Positions 7,535-14,188 are shown, counted from the stretch's first letter. The stretch is 31,213 bases of DNA from an uncultured Oscillospiraceae bacterium (GCA_934573935.1 CAKTMO010000021.1:1-31213); one strand, 5' to 3'. A program made the numbers and translations. The notes: generated by a model from the letters alone, not told the origin.

Positions 7535-8008
7535 TTATTTGTTGTCTCCAACATACTCCCTGTGTCCATCGGGATATAGCAAATAGGTTGCCTTTTTCTC
7601 TGCGTCGTAGCGTGCCACGGGGATGCCCTTCATCTTGGCCCGCTGATAGGCTTCAAAAGCCACGGACGAAATGCGGCGGTCCATCTCAGCGTCATCTTCT
7701 TCATTGTCCAGTTCTTCGAGCGTGTGGCGCTTCGAGTCGCCCCGTGTATAGCCCAAGGCGGCCATCAACTCAGGCACGGAGTCAAACGAGCCGGACAGGT
7801 CCTCGCCCTTCTCGGCGGCAGCCATCGCTGCCTGAGTCACCGCGTTAGGCACTTCCATGTCGTATGGAAATCTTCCCGCTTGGACGACAGTCGCCGCAAA
7901 AAGAGTAAATGCCTCTTCAAGCGACAGATTATATCGGTCGCAGATGGCCGCCAGTTGTTCCCTGATGCCACTTTCCAATTCGAAGGTTATTGTTGTCTTC
8001 ATCCGCAT
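7535..8008 (-). CDS. RelB/DinJ-like antitoxin-type protein with C-terminal extension
   Basis: The 157-aa protein starts with a ribbon-helix-helix region typical of RelB/DinJ antitoxins (TTITFELESGIREQLAAICD, then LSLEEAFTLFAATVV and GRFPYDM). These proteins bind their own operator and neutralise a partner RNase. The acidic middle part (EELDNEEDDAEMDRRISSVA) and the end (YDAEKKATYLLYPDGHREYV) make it longer than the usual 80-100 aa. No toxin gene adjoins it, so it may be an orphan regulator or have its toxin domain in an unrecognised form. AGGAGG precedes ATG 8008; ATG 8002 is an alternative. A minus-strand TATAAT lies just upstream. Confidence 0.75.
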   Translation of the reverse strand: MRMKTTITFELESGIREQLAAICDRYNLSLEEAFTLFAATVVQAGRFPYDMEVPNAVTQAAMAAAEKGEDLSGSFDSVPELMAALGYTRGDSKRHTLEELDNEEDDAEMDRRISSVAFEAYQRAKMKGIPVARYDAEKKATYLLYPDGHREYVGDNK

Positions 8009-8072
8009 CGCCACCTCCTGTACCGTTATTATACCATGCGTAAGGCGCTGCGGGAAAGAGGCTCTTAAAGAA

Positions 8073-8106
8073 GCAGGTGATCTGCGCGGTGGCGCAGATC
8101 ACCTGC
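8073..8106 (-). terminator. Terminator of the small RHH gene
   Basis: GCAGGTGATCTGCGC (8073-8087) and its exact complement (8092-8106) enclose a GGTG loop. The minus-strand tail is TTCTTTAAG. It lies 9 bp past the stop of the minus-strand gene at 8116. The arm contains GATCTGC. Confidence 0.7.
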
Positions 8107-8115
8107 CTTGTCTGC

Positions 8116-8310
8116 TCAGGTAGAGGAGTTGTCTTTACTCATAGCCTTGTCGATGGCCCGGTTGATGTAGGCATTTACGGATTCACCCTGCTGGGCCGCG
8201 TGAGCCTGAATGACCTCCTTTTTGCCCTTTGGCATACGGACTTTAATTTCGTCATAGTTGTTCTTGACGTACTTGTTGACAGCACGCTGCTGTGCCTTTG
8301 AAACGGCCAT
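8116..8310 (-). CDS. Ribbon-helix-helix (Arc/CopG-like) DNA-binding protein
   Basis: This 64-aa protein has a basic start (MAVSKAQQRAVNKYVKNNYD), a short strand (EIKVRMP), and two helices (KKEVIQAHAAQQ and SVNAYINRAIDKAM). That is the Arc/CopG fold, which acts as a dimeric repressor. AAGGAG lies 7 nt before the ATG. It is divergent from the GHKL-nuclease transcription unit, and the shared intergenic region holds two nearly identical 16-bp sites. It is the best candidate to bind them. No toxin partner is seen. Confidence 0.8.
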   Translation of the reverse strand: MAVSKAQQRAVNKYVKNNYDEIKVRMPKGKKEVIQAHAAQQGESVNAYINRAIDKAMSKDNSST

Positions 8311-8390
8311 AAACAGTCTCCTTAAGCTATATCAATTCCATATTATTCTAACCGAAAAGCTATACTGGGTTCAATATACAAATTACACAT

Positions 8391-8442
8391 ATAATGTCCC
8401 CAATATTTGTGGGCTTTGCCAATTGAATATTGTCCCCAATAT
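8391..8442. promoter_or_regulatory. Two 16-bp operator-like repeats
   Basis: The 16-mers at 8391-8406 and 8427-8442 share 15 of 16 bases and are 36 bp apart. The right copy is ATATTG-TCCC-CAATAT, a 6-bp inverted repeat. It fills the -35/-10 spacer of the promoter at 8423-8450, as expected for a repressor site. The neighbouring RHH genes are the natural candidates to bind it. Confidence 0.65.
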
Positions 8443-8450
8443 GATATAAT
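8423..8450 (+). promoter_or_regulatory. Promoter of the leader RNA and GHKL-nuclease unit
   Basis: TTGAAT (8423-8428) and TATAAT (8445-8450) are separated by 16 bp. The predicted start is near 8457. Confidence 0.7.
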
Positions 8451-8456
8451 GGCTAC

Positions 8457-8687
8457 AGAAAACAAAACAACGGCAGTCACAGGGAGCGCCAACTCCCTAT
8501 GACCTGAGCAGGTGAAGTGACCACCTACACAACGGAAAAAATCCGCACCGCAGGGAGTAGTATATCCTATTTTCAAGGGATTTGCAAGCCTTCCCTGCGG
8601 ACGGATGCTCTGTCTCCTTGTCGTTTTTCGACGCACCGTGTAGGGATTATCCTGCACGGTGTTTTGTTTTGAATACGACGAAAGGAG
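8457..8687 (+). ncRNA. Structured leader RNA with terminator and anti-Shine-Dalgarno
   Basis: No gene lies between the promoter and ATG 8696, but the RNA folds extensively. Stem 1 pairs GTCA-AGGGAG (8476-8486) with CTCCCT-TGAC (8493-8503). Stem 2 is AGGTG/CACCT (8510-8526), and stem 3 is CGGA/TCCG (8533-8545). Stem 4 is CCGCAGGGA/TCCCTGCGG (8548-8556 with 8592-8600), and a small hairpin is GTCG/CGAC (8620-8632). An intrinsic terminator follows. CTCCTTGTCG (8614-8623) can also pair with the ribosome site CGAC-GA-AAGGAG (8676-8687), with a 2-nt bulge. Both layers are typical of a cis-regulatory switch. I do not recognise the class; a stand-alone small RNA ending at the terminator is the alternative. 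Confidence 0.6.
8634..8669 (+). terminator. Intrinsic terminator within the leader
   Basis: CACCGTG (8634-8640) pairs with CACGGTG (8655-8661), with an inner AGG/CCT, then TTTTGTTTT. It lies only about 12 nt before the Shine-Dalgarno region of the next gene, a position typical of attenuators. Confidence 0.75.
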
Positions 8688-8695
8688 CACGCGAG

Positions 8696-8911
8696 ATGTA
8701 CGAGGACGACAAGTACAAGGTAACGATTGATGTAACCGACTACGAATGGAAAGAACTCCTTCACATGTGCATTGACCTGCACATGTCGCCGGACGCGCTG
8801 GCAACGGCGTTCTGCAAGGAAGTCATTCGCCAGCAGGCCCTGCTGCGAATCATCGCAGCCGCGCTGGAGGAGAAGTACGATGGGATGCTTGACGACGTCC
8901 GGGAGCTGTGA
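8696..8911 (+). CDS. Small RHH-like protein upstream of the GHKL nuclease
   Basis: This 71-aa acidic protein has a predicted strand (YKVTIDV) and two helices (DYEWKELLHMCIDLHM, then SPDALATAFCKEVIRQ), then a third helix to the end. The order strand-helix-helix suggests a ribbon-helix-helix dimer, but the family is not one I recognise. AAAGGAG lies 8 nt before ATG 8696. It is 44 bp upstream of, and surely co-transcribed with, the GHKL-nuclease gene, so it may be its regulator or partner. The ribosome site can be masked by the leader. Confidence 0.65.
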   Translation: MYEDDKYKVTIDVTDYEWKELLHMCIDLHMSPDALATAFCKEVIRQQALLRIIAAALEEKYDGMLDDVREL

Positions 8912-8955
8912 GAGCAGCTCCACCTACCTGAAAAAATACGAAAGGACATAAAACT

Positions 8956-10476
8956 ATGAATAACGAGAAGAAGACCCCTATCGGGGAGGCAATCATCCAG
9001 AATAACCCCACCGGCTACGGCCTGTTTGCCGGCATCGGTGATAACTTTAACAGCATGGGACAGGTCATTTGTGAGCTGGCGGACGACGCCATTTCCAACC
9101 TCCGCGCCAACTGCAGCGACCCCGACCTGTCCATGACGGTGGTGCTGTCGTTTGAGAATTTGGGCGATGCCGTGAGAATCGGCGTGGTAGACGGCGGCAC
9201 GGGCATCTCCGACCTGAACAGTGCCCTGACTATCGCCTGCCGGGATGGAGCGCAGACCCCACTGAATGAGCACGGCTTTGGCCTGAAGCACGCTCTGGCC
9301 TCCTGCGACAGCGGCCCCACGCAGGAGTGGGTCATCCGCACCCGCACGAAGAAGGACGCGCAGAAGAACCGCTACCGGGAGGTCACGGCGCCCTACTCTA
9401 TGGGAACCTCCGAGAACGACAAGCCCATGAAGGTTCGCTTTTACTCAGGTACGGGAGGGCTGCCCCACCGAACTGGAACGGCTATCTCCGTCCGCTGCCC
9501 GATGGTGAAGTTCCGCACGGTCAAGCCCGACCGCAAGGCCGCCTCCTCCGACTTCCATAGCCTCGTGCGGTATGTTATTGAGGAGCTGCGGTATGTCTAC
9601 GCCGGCGTGCTGGCAGACACCGGCATTACCATGGAGGTGGTGGAGATCAGCGACGGCGTGGAGAAGCACCACGTCCTGACGCCGCTGCTGCCGGCATGGG
9701 AGGACGGCACAGTGACGGATTACGGCGAGGTTCCCTGCGACCTCGGCGGAGGCCCGCTGACCATCCGCTGCAAGTATGGTAATATCCTGCCCACCAAGGC
9801 CAATGCCGTCTATTATAAGTGCAACATGAGCTCCAGCGGCGTGGAGCTGCGTATTAACGGTCGCGCCATCGAACATGGACTGTTTGACCGTGTTTGGGGT
9901 GAAGCAGTACACCCCAGTCAGAATCGCTTTTTGGTGCAGGTGGACCTGATTACGGATAACTCTGCCGCGCTGCCTGCCACTAAGAACACCAAGACGTCTT
10001 TTTGTGAGGCTGACCCGCGCCTGAAGAATCTCCTTAGTTGGATTGCCTCTTATGTACCTGCCCCGGCCAAGGACGTGGATACCCTTGAAGCAAGGTATAT
10101 CCGCGAGCTGACCGCCAAGCGGGAGAGCGACCCCAACGCCCTGCGGGTGAGCCGTGAGGAGCCTGTATTCCAGAAAATCGGGTTGAAAGCCAAGGTAGAC
10201 CTGTTCGTGGGATTTGTCAATGGCGTCACCATCTATGAAGCGAAGTCGGGTAGGACGAAGGCCCTCGACCTCTACCAGCTCCGTATGTACGTGGACGGAT
10301 GCGCGTTGGACAATAAGCCCGTAGACGAGGCGGTGCTGATCGCCAAGAGCCACCCTGCGGAGGTGCGGGAGCTGCGGGAAATCCTGAACGGTCTCGCCGC
10401 GCCTGACGGTCGGCCCTACAACTTCCGCTTGGCGACTTGGGATGAGGAGGGTATTGTCGTCCAGCAGAGCGCTTAA
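8956..10476 (+). CDS. GHKL ATPase fused to a PD-(D/E)XK nuclease-like domain
   Basis: The 506-aa protein starts with a GHKL (gyrase/Hsp90/MutL-type) ATP-binding domain. The N-box is CELADDAISN (E40, N48), the G1 box DGGTGI (79-84) and the G2 box HGFGLKHAL (106-114). A middle region (about 170-390) should act as transducer. The last 100 residues match a RecB/Cas4-like nuclease, with KVDLF (D415), YEAKSG (E428, K430) and QLRMY (Q441, Y445). ATP-driven clamp closure coupled to DNA or RNA cutting is the likely logic; the target is unknown. AAAGGA precedes the ATG. It follows the 71-aa gene and the structured leader, and a zinc-ribbon gene follows it. I cannot match it to a named defence system; a MutL/MORC-like repair role is the alternative. 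Confidence 0.8.
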   Translation: MNNEKKTPIGEAIIQNNPTGYGLFAGIGDNFNSMGQVICELADDAISNLRANCSDPDLSMTVVLSFENLGDAVRIGVVDGGTGISDLNSALTIACRDGAQTPLNEHGFGLKHALASCDSGPTQEWVIRTRTKKDAQKNRYREVTAPYSMGTSENDKPMKVRFYSGTGGLPHRTGTAISVRCPMVKFRTVKPDRKAASSDFHSLVRYVIEELRYVYAGVLADTGITMEVVEISDGVEKHHVLTPLLPAWEDGTVTDYGEVPCDLGGGPLTIRCKYGNILPTKANAVYYKCNMSSSGVELRINGRAIEHGLFDRVWGEAVHPSQNRFLVQVDLITDNSAALPATKNTKTSFCEADPRLKNLLSWIASYVPAPAKDVDTLEARYIRELTAKRESDPNALRVSREEPVFQKIGLKAKVDLFVGFVNGVTIYEAKSGRTKALDLYQLRMYVDGCALDNKPVDEAVLIAKSHPAEVRELREILNGLAAPDGRPYNFRLATWDEEGIVVQQSA

Positions 10477-10487
10477 GGAGTGAAGTG

Positions 10488-10514
10488 AAAAGTGTGCAAT
10501 GATTGCACACTTTT
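10488..10514 (+). terminator. Bidirectional-type hairpin between GHKL and zinc-ribbon genes
   Basis: Perfect 12-bp arms (10488-10499 and 10503-10514) begin with AAAA and end with TTTT around a TGA loop. It can end GHKL transcription. Its position just before a Shine-Dalgarno site also allows partial read-through. Confidence 0.7.
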
Positions 10515-10527
10515 ACAGGAGAAATAT

Positions 10528-10737
10528 ATGATTATCAGAAACGCTATCAAATGCAGGAAATGCGGAGAGGTCATTGAGTCTGTTTCCCCACACGATTTCA
10601 AGACCTGCTCGTGCGGCACCTGCGCTGTGGACGGCGGCCACGATTATCTGCGGCGGTCTGCGCCGTCACTGGATGACTTCATCGACTTGAGTGTTGTCGA
10701 GTTGGAAGAACCCTCCGACACGCTGTTCTTTTCGTGA
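10528..10737 (+). CDS. Small zinc-ribbon protein (DUF7695-like)
   Basis: This 69-aa protein has the pattern IKCRKCGEVIESVSPHDFKT followed by CSCGTCAVDGGHDYLRR, a conserved small family in Firmicutes and their phages. CxxC plus CxC suggests a zinc knuckle. The function is unknown. AGGAG lies 7 nt before ATG 10528; an upstream GTG at 10492 falls inside the hairpin and is rejected. It is the last gene of the GHKL unit or a separately translated cistron behind an attenuating hairpin. Confidence 0.75.
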   Translation: MIIRNAIKCRKCGEVIESVSPHDFKTCSCGTCAVDGGHDYLRRSAPSLDDFIDLSVVELEEPSDTLFFS

Positions 10738-10745
10738 AAGCAGAG

Positions 10746-10776
10746 CAGCAGATCGCGGCGATGCCGCGATCTGCTG
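10746..10776. terminator. Shared hairpin between convergent genes
   Basis: CAGCAGATCGCGGC (10746-10759) pairs exactly with 10763-10776. It lies between the stop codons at 10737 and 10779 of convergent genes and can serve both. On the bottom strand the arm reads GATCTGC, as in other element hairpins. Confidence 0.7.
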
Positions 10777-10778
10777 TA

Positions 10779-11099
10779 TCACTCCAGTATATCATCCACA
10801 ATGGCCGCCACATGGTTGAGTTGTACGGCATTGAGGCGTTTCAGGCGGGACATCATTTCGGAGGCCTCTTTCGGTGCCTGCGTGTCGAAGTCAAAGAAAT
10901 CGCAGGGGGAGATGTCGAGGTACTCACAGATATAGAAAAACCCAGTCATGGAGGGCAGCGTCTTCCCGCTTTCGATGTTGCTGATGTAGCCGGTGTTCTG
11001 TCCGAGAGCGAGGCTCATTTCACGCGCCGACACCCCTTTTTGAACTCGGAGTTGGGCCAGCCGCTTCCGCAGGGCGTTGTCATATCCGTAACTGTTCAT
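10779..11099 (-). CDS. XRE-family helix-turn-helix regulator
   Basis: This 106-aa protein has a phage-repressor-type domain: LRKRLAQLRVQKGVSAREMS, then LALGQNTGYISNIESGKTLP with the recognition helix, then MTGFFYICEYLDISPCDFFD. The C-terminal 35 residues are helical. The start at 11099 has GAGGTGAT upstream; the longer frame to 11165 lacks support. It is divergent from the lipoprotein pair and may repress them. As the only Cro/CI-like regulator in the element, it may also control element functions. Confidence 0.85.
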   Translation of the reverse strand: MNSYGYDNALRKRLAQLRVQKGVSAREMSLALGQNTGYISNIESGKTLPSMTGFFYICEYLDISPCDFFDFDTQAPKEASEMMSRLKRLNAVQLNHVAAIVDDILE

Positions 11100-11145
11100 C
11101 CATATCACCTCATGATATATTGTAACCGCTACATTTTCAATTATA

Positions 11146-11175
11146 TTTGATTTGTGCCATCGCAAGTGCTATAAT
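11146..11175 (+). promoter_or_regulatory. Promoter of the lipoprotein pair
   Basis: TTTGAT (11146-11151) and TATAAT (11170-11175) have an 18-bp spacer, with TG one base before the -10 (extended -10). Confidence 0.55.
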
Positions 11176-11235
11176 GCTGGTTATAAACCCGACTAATACA
11201 TTGATTTGGCGGAATAAAAACGATAAAAGGAATAA

Positions 11236-11255
11236 TGCGCGGCAAATGCCGCGCA
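11236..11255 (+). promoter_or_regulatory. Perfect hairpin in the lipoprotein leader
   Basis: TGCGCGGCA and TGCCGCGCA are separated by AA, 22 bp before the ATG and just upstream of the AAAGGA ribosome site. It has no T-run, so it is more likely an operator or mRNA-stabilising hairpin than a terminator. Confidence 0.45.
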
Positions 11256-11276
11256 CAGGGAAAGGACGAAAGAAAG

Positions 11277-11948
11277 ATGAAAAACAGAAAACACATCGTT
11301 GTGTTCTTGCTGGCCGTATCGCTGCTGTTGACGTTGGCCGCCTGCGGCGGCCATGATGATGCTGAGATCAACAACGGCCAGCAGCGGTACTCGTTGGAAC
11401 ACCCCGAACCAATTCCTGATGGTATGGAGGACACCAAGGGTTATATCGGTGATGGAAAGTACCGCAACGACGTAAAGCTGACCTGTACCCTGCAGTCCGG
11501 CTACGAGGTCACGCTGGGCATGGGCGACAAGGATGCCGGCTCTAACGCCGTCTACCTGAACCCCACCTGTTCCAACCCCAACGGTGCGGTTTTCTATATC
11601 GAAGCCGAGCGCATGATGTTTCCTCAGTATTCCACCCCGATGGAACTCGCCACTGTTAAGCTGGCTGACTTCCCTACCATGGATACCAACAGCATCGCTG
11701 CTTTCCAGTGGTATGAAGATACCATGGGCGTGGATGCCAACTACTACAACGAATATGACTATGGTGTGGCATGGCAGGACTCCATCCTTGTGGATGGCGA
11801 CTCCGGTTCCGAAACGCTGACCATCAAGGTTTGCGATAAGGTTACTGGCGAGGAGCTGGGAACAATCGTTGCCCACATCGACTATGATGCTGAGAATGAC
11901 ATCTACTTCCTCGCTGATTTGAATGAAGCATTAGACAACGCGGCATGA
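11277..11948 (+). CDS. Secreted lipoprotein, cargo of the element
   Basis: The 223-aa protein has a lipoprotein signal (KNRKHIVVFLLAVSLLLTLA, then the lipidated C23). The mature part is acidic and rich in Tyr and Asp, without a family I recognise; it contains paired strands such as YEVTLGMGDKDAGSNAVYL and GAVFYIEAERMMF. It should sit on the outer face of the membrane. ATG 11277 follows AAAGGA; an upstream in-frame ATG inside the hairpin is rejected. It forms a two-gene unit with the next lipoprotein, 21 bp downstream. Surface exclusion, adhesion or substrate binding are possible roles, none demonstrable here. Confidence 0.75.
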   Translation: MKNRKHIVVFLLAVSLLLTLAACGGHDDAEINNGQQRYSLEHPEPIPDGMEDTKGYIGDGKYRNDVKLTCTLQSGYEVTLGMGDKDAGSNAVYLNPTCSNPNGAVFYIEAERMMFPQYSTPMELATVKLADFPTMDTNSIAAFQWYEDTMGVDANYYNEYDYGVAWQDSILVDGDSGSETLTIKVCDKVTGEELGTIVAHIDYDAENDIYFLADLNEALDNAA

Positions 11949-11969
11949 CATATTGCGGAGAAAGGAACT

Positions 11970-13139
11970 ATGACAATGAAAAAGATGAAGAATTTTATGG
12001 CCCTGCTGCTGGCTCTGGTGATGACCATGAGTTTGGTGGCCTGTGGCAACAAGACCAGCGAGGAAACCAAGACCGGCGAGGAAATCGGATGCTACGTGCA
12101 GACGACTGAGACCGGCGAAAAGGTTCTGGTGGACAAGGACGGCAAGGCAGTAACCGACTTCACGCTGGATGCGGACGGCAATGTGCTGGATGCGGATGGC
12201 AATGTGGTCGTCAAGGCGGAGGATATCACCGCTTATGTCGAGCAGTCCGGAAACGTGACAGATGAGAAGGCGGAGGAACCCAAGGTCGATGCTGCTCAGA
12301 AGACCGAGGATAAGACCGATGCCAAGGATGAGGTCAAGGCCGACGACAAGAAGACCGAGACCAAGGTTGATGAGTCCAAGAAGGATGAGAAGAAGCCCGC
12401 TGACAATAAGCAGGATACCTCTAAGACGGACACAAAGACCGACACGAAGACGGATAACAAGTCTGACAACAAGAGCGATACCAAGAATGACACCAAGACG
12501 GAGACTCCCTCTCAGAAGCCCTCTACTCCCAGCTATGACAACGGCAGCCTGACTACTGCTCAGGTGAAGGAGCTGCAGCGTTGGTATGGCGTGACCGCTG
12601 ACGGTCAGTGGGGTGCAGGCTCCAAGAAGGCCGCCGGTGGCCGCACCGCTGATGAGGCGTGGGCATACTACCAGAACAACAAGCAGACTACCACGCCTGA
12701 CAAGCCCTCCGGCGGCAACGGTGGCAGCACTACTCCCAGCAAGCCCTCTGACGACAACAGCGGTTCCACTGGTGGTGGTTCTACTACTCCCACCGAGCCC
12801 ACCAAGCCCACAAAGCCGACTAAGGCTGACATCGACTGCGCCGCTGCTATCGCTGCCGGTAATGCATATGCCGAAAGCCTTGGCTTCGAGATTTGGGACG
12901 GTTGTCGTAGTTATTTCCCTCCCATTTATCTCGAACGTGATTGCCCTGAATCCTGTTGGAATCAGGAATGGGTCGAGTCTGCACTGAGAAGCAAGATTGA
13001 CTATATCAAGTCCTGCTTGGAGGCAGATGGCACGTGGTTTGCTCACGTTGATGGCAAGGAGGGAGAGGCCTCAGCCGTGAACTGTATGGTTCGGTGGAAT
13101 GCCTCTGCAAATCGTCACGAAATTTATGTCTATTATTAA
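11970..13139 (+). CDS. Cell-wall-spanning lipoprotein with Lys/Asp/Thr linker
   Basis: This 389-aa lipoprotein has a signal ending in LVACG (C25). Residues about 60-70 contain the tandem DADGNVLDADGNVV. About 95-185 is a low-complexity K/D/T/E linker with repeated TKTD and NKSD units, long enough to cross the peptidoglycan. About 190-225 (TTAQVKELQRWYGVTADGQW) resembles a peptidoglycan-binding repeat. A second Pro/Thr/Ser/Gly linker leads to a C-terminal domain of about 105 residues (ADIDCAAAIAAGNAYAESLG to the end) with four cysteines. The start could also be ATG 11976. Its signal closely resembles that of the chromosomal Bmp lipoprotein, suggesting a well-adapted host range. The function is unknown. 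Confidence 0.75.
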   Translation: MTMKKMKNFMALLLALVMTMSLVACGNKTSEETKTGEEIGCYVQTTETGEKVLVDKDGKAVTDFTLDADGNVLDADGNVVVKAEDITAYVEQSGNVTDEKAEEPKVDAAQKTEDKTDAKDEVKADDKKTETKVDESKKDEKKPADNKQDTSKTDTKTDTKTDNKSDNKSDTKNDTKTETPSQKPSTPSYDNGSLTTAQVKELQRWYGVTADGQWGAGSKKAAGGRTADEAWAYYQNNKQTTTPDKPSGGNGGSTTPSKPSDDNSGSTGGGSTTPTEPTKPTKPTKADIDCAAAIAAGNAYAESLGFEIWDGCRSYFPPIYLERDCPESCWNQEWVESALRSKIDYIKSCLEADGTWFAHVDGKEGEASAVNCMVRWNASANRHEIYVYY

Positions 13140-13204
13140 GACATAGAGGAATGAGGCAAAGCAAAACAAATTTGATATACAGACAACAAGGTTAAACGAA
13201 AGAC

Positions 13205-13246
13205 AAAAGGGGTACGGCGACATGAGTCGCCGCACCCCTTTTTTGT
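13205..13246 (+). terminator. Terminator of the lipoprotein unit
   Basis: AAAAGGGGT-CGGCGAC and GTCGCCG-ACCCCTTTT pair with one mismatch around ATGA, followed by a T-run. Confidence 0.85.
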
Positions 13247-13271
13247 AAAACACAATTAGGAGGATTATAAA

Positions 13272-13466
13272 ATGATGAATATGGATATCGAACGCATTGT
13301 GAGAGAAAAGTGTGCTGAACTTGGCATTGAATATGACGACAGCATTACTAAAGCTCTTGAAAATGGTGAAGCTCTGTCTGAAGATGTTACTATCGAAATG
13401 AAGGCTATGTATGAAGGCTTGGCTCGAAAAATGGACAACGCTATCATACAGGAAGAAGGCAAATAG
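13272..13466 (+). CDS. Small acidic protein of unknown function
   Basis: A 64-aa, mostly helical protein (DIERIVREKCAELGIEYDD, then EDVTIEMKAMYEGLARKM). It has an excellent AGGAGG ribosome site 8 nt upstream and its own downstream terminator, so it is a real gene. No family is recognised and no membrane segment is present. Its place between two terminators suggests transcription from a promoter hidden in 13246-13257 or read-through. Confidence 0.7.
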   Translation: MMNMDIERIVREKCAELGIEYDDSITKALENGEALSEDVTIEMKAMYEGLARKMDNAIIQEEGK

Positions 13467-13475
13467 AGATAAGAT

Positions 13476-13510
13476 AAAGAGGTTAGTAATTTGGCTGGCC
13501 TCTTTTTATT
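13476..13510 (+). terminator. Terminator after the small acidic gene
   Basis: AAAGAGGTTAG pairs with CTGGCCTCTTT using two G-T wobbles, then a T-rich tail. Confidence 0.75.
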
Positions 13511-13541
13511 TTTTCTATAAAAATTTGCAGCTTCAGGTGTG

Positions 13542-13569
13542 TTGACAATATAGTCGAATATGCTACTAT
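13542..13569 (+). promoter_or_regulatory. Promoter of the secreted micro-protein
   Basis: A consensus TTGACA (13542-13547) and TACTAT (13564-13569) have a 16-bp spacer. Close to the predicted start lies a hairpin GGAGA/TCTCC (13578-13594) followed by TTTTTT (13599-13604), which could attenuate the 120-nt leader. Confidence 0.7.
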
Positions 13570-13693
13570 GGGATTATGGAGAGCGTCGGTCTCCTGCCTT
13601 TTTTGCATCTCGAACTTGGCAAAATATCATATTCGTGTAAAGGTAGAAGACCGGTTAATCTTCAAAAATTTTTGAAAGGAGATTTCAAAAACC

Positions 13694-13858
13694 ATGAAAC
13701 ACAAGAAGCTGCGTGGCGTAGTAGCTATGTTGCTGACGCTGGTGATGGTGGTCGGATTGCTCCCGACGTCCGTATATGCAGCGGACGCGGATGGCGGTGG
13801 CAATTCGGTCGTTATCGAAAGTGTTTCTGACCCTGTAGAGGTATCAAGTGAAAAGTAG
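13694..13858 (+). CDS. Secreted micro-protein, 54 aa
   Basis: The product has a classical signal peptide (MKHKKLRG, hydrophobic VVAMLLTLVMVVGLLP, then TSVYA with an AxA-like cleavage site) and a mature part of only about 25 residues, acidic and Ser/Val-rich. AAAGGAG lies 12 nt before the ATG. It has its own promoter, leader and terminator, the last starting at the stop codon. The signal resembles those of very large clostridial surface proteins. It is either a true secreted peptide or the stub of a surface-protein gene whose body was deleted; the compact terminator favours a self-contained unit. Confidence 0.65.
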   Translation: MKHKKLRGVVAMLLTLVMVVGLLPTSVYAADADGGGNSVVIESVSDPVEVSSEK

Positions 13859-13890
13859 AGCCACCTGCCGGAGAAGCAGGTGGCTCTTTT
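13857..13890 (+). terminator. Terminator of the micro-protein gene
   Basis: Twelve-bp perfect arms (13857-13868 and 13876-13887) with a 7-nt loop, ending in TTTT. The arms overlap the TAG stop. Confidence 0.85.
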
Positions 13891-14188
13891 GCTGTGCGAA
13901 GCGAGATGTTGGTTTAGCCTCAGGCACGCGAAGACATGAGGGCTTTGCCTCATTTTGCCGATCAACCGTTACGGTGACGAAGTCGGCTATCGCGTCAATG
14001 CCGCTTCTTTTGTAGGAGTTACGGAGTTCCCAAGAGCCAATCTGATGCTCTTTAAGATAGCACAACTTTCTGCTATACGCTTGACCTTCGCACACATATC
14101 GTATATACTTTCAGGCAGGGATGGCGGGGTGCTGCCACAGTGGAGTGATTTCCCTTTGGGGGCTTTGCACCTGCGGATTGCACCTCGT
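13891..14188. other. Right-end non-coding stretch of the element
   Basis: No supported gene. A minus-strand frame over 13960-14060 has protein-like composition (WELRNSYKRSGIDAIADFVT) but no ribosome site or recognised family; it may be a gene remnant. Confidence 0.35.

Noticed and set aside
11931..13046. A 371-codon minus-strand frame with hydrophobic repeats
   Set aside because: It is antisense to the low-complexity linker of the second lipoprotein; the repeats only reflect the GAC/AAG codon pattern there.
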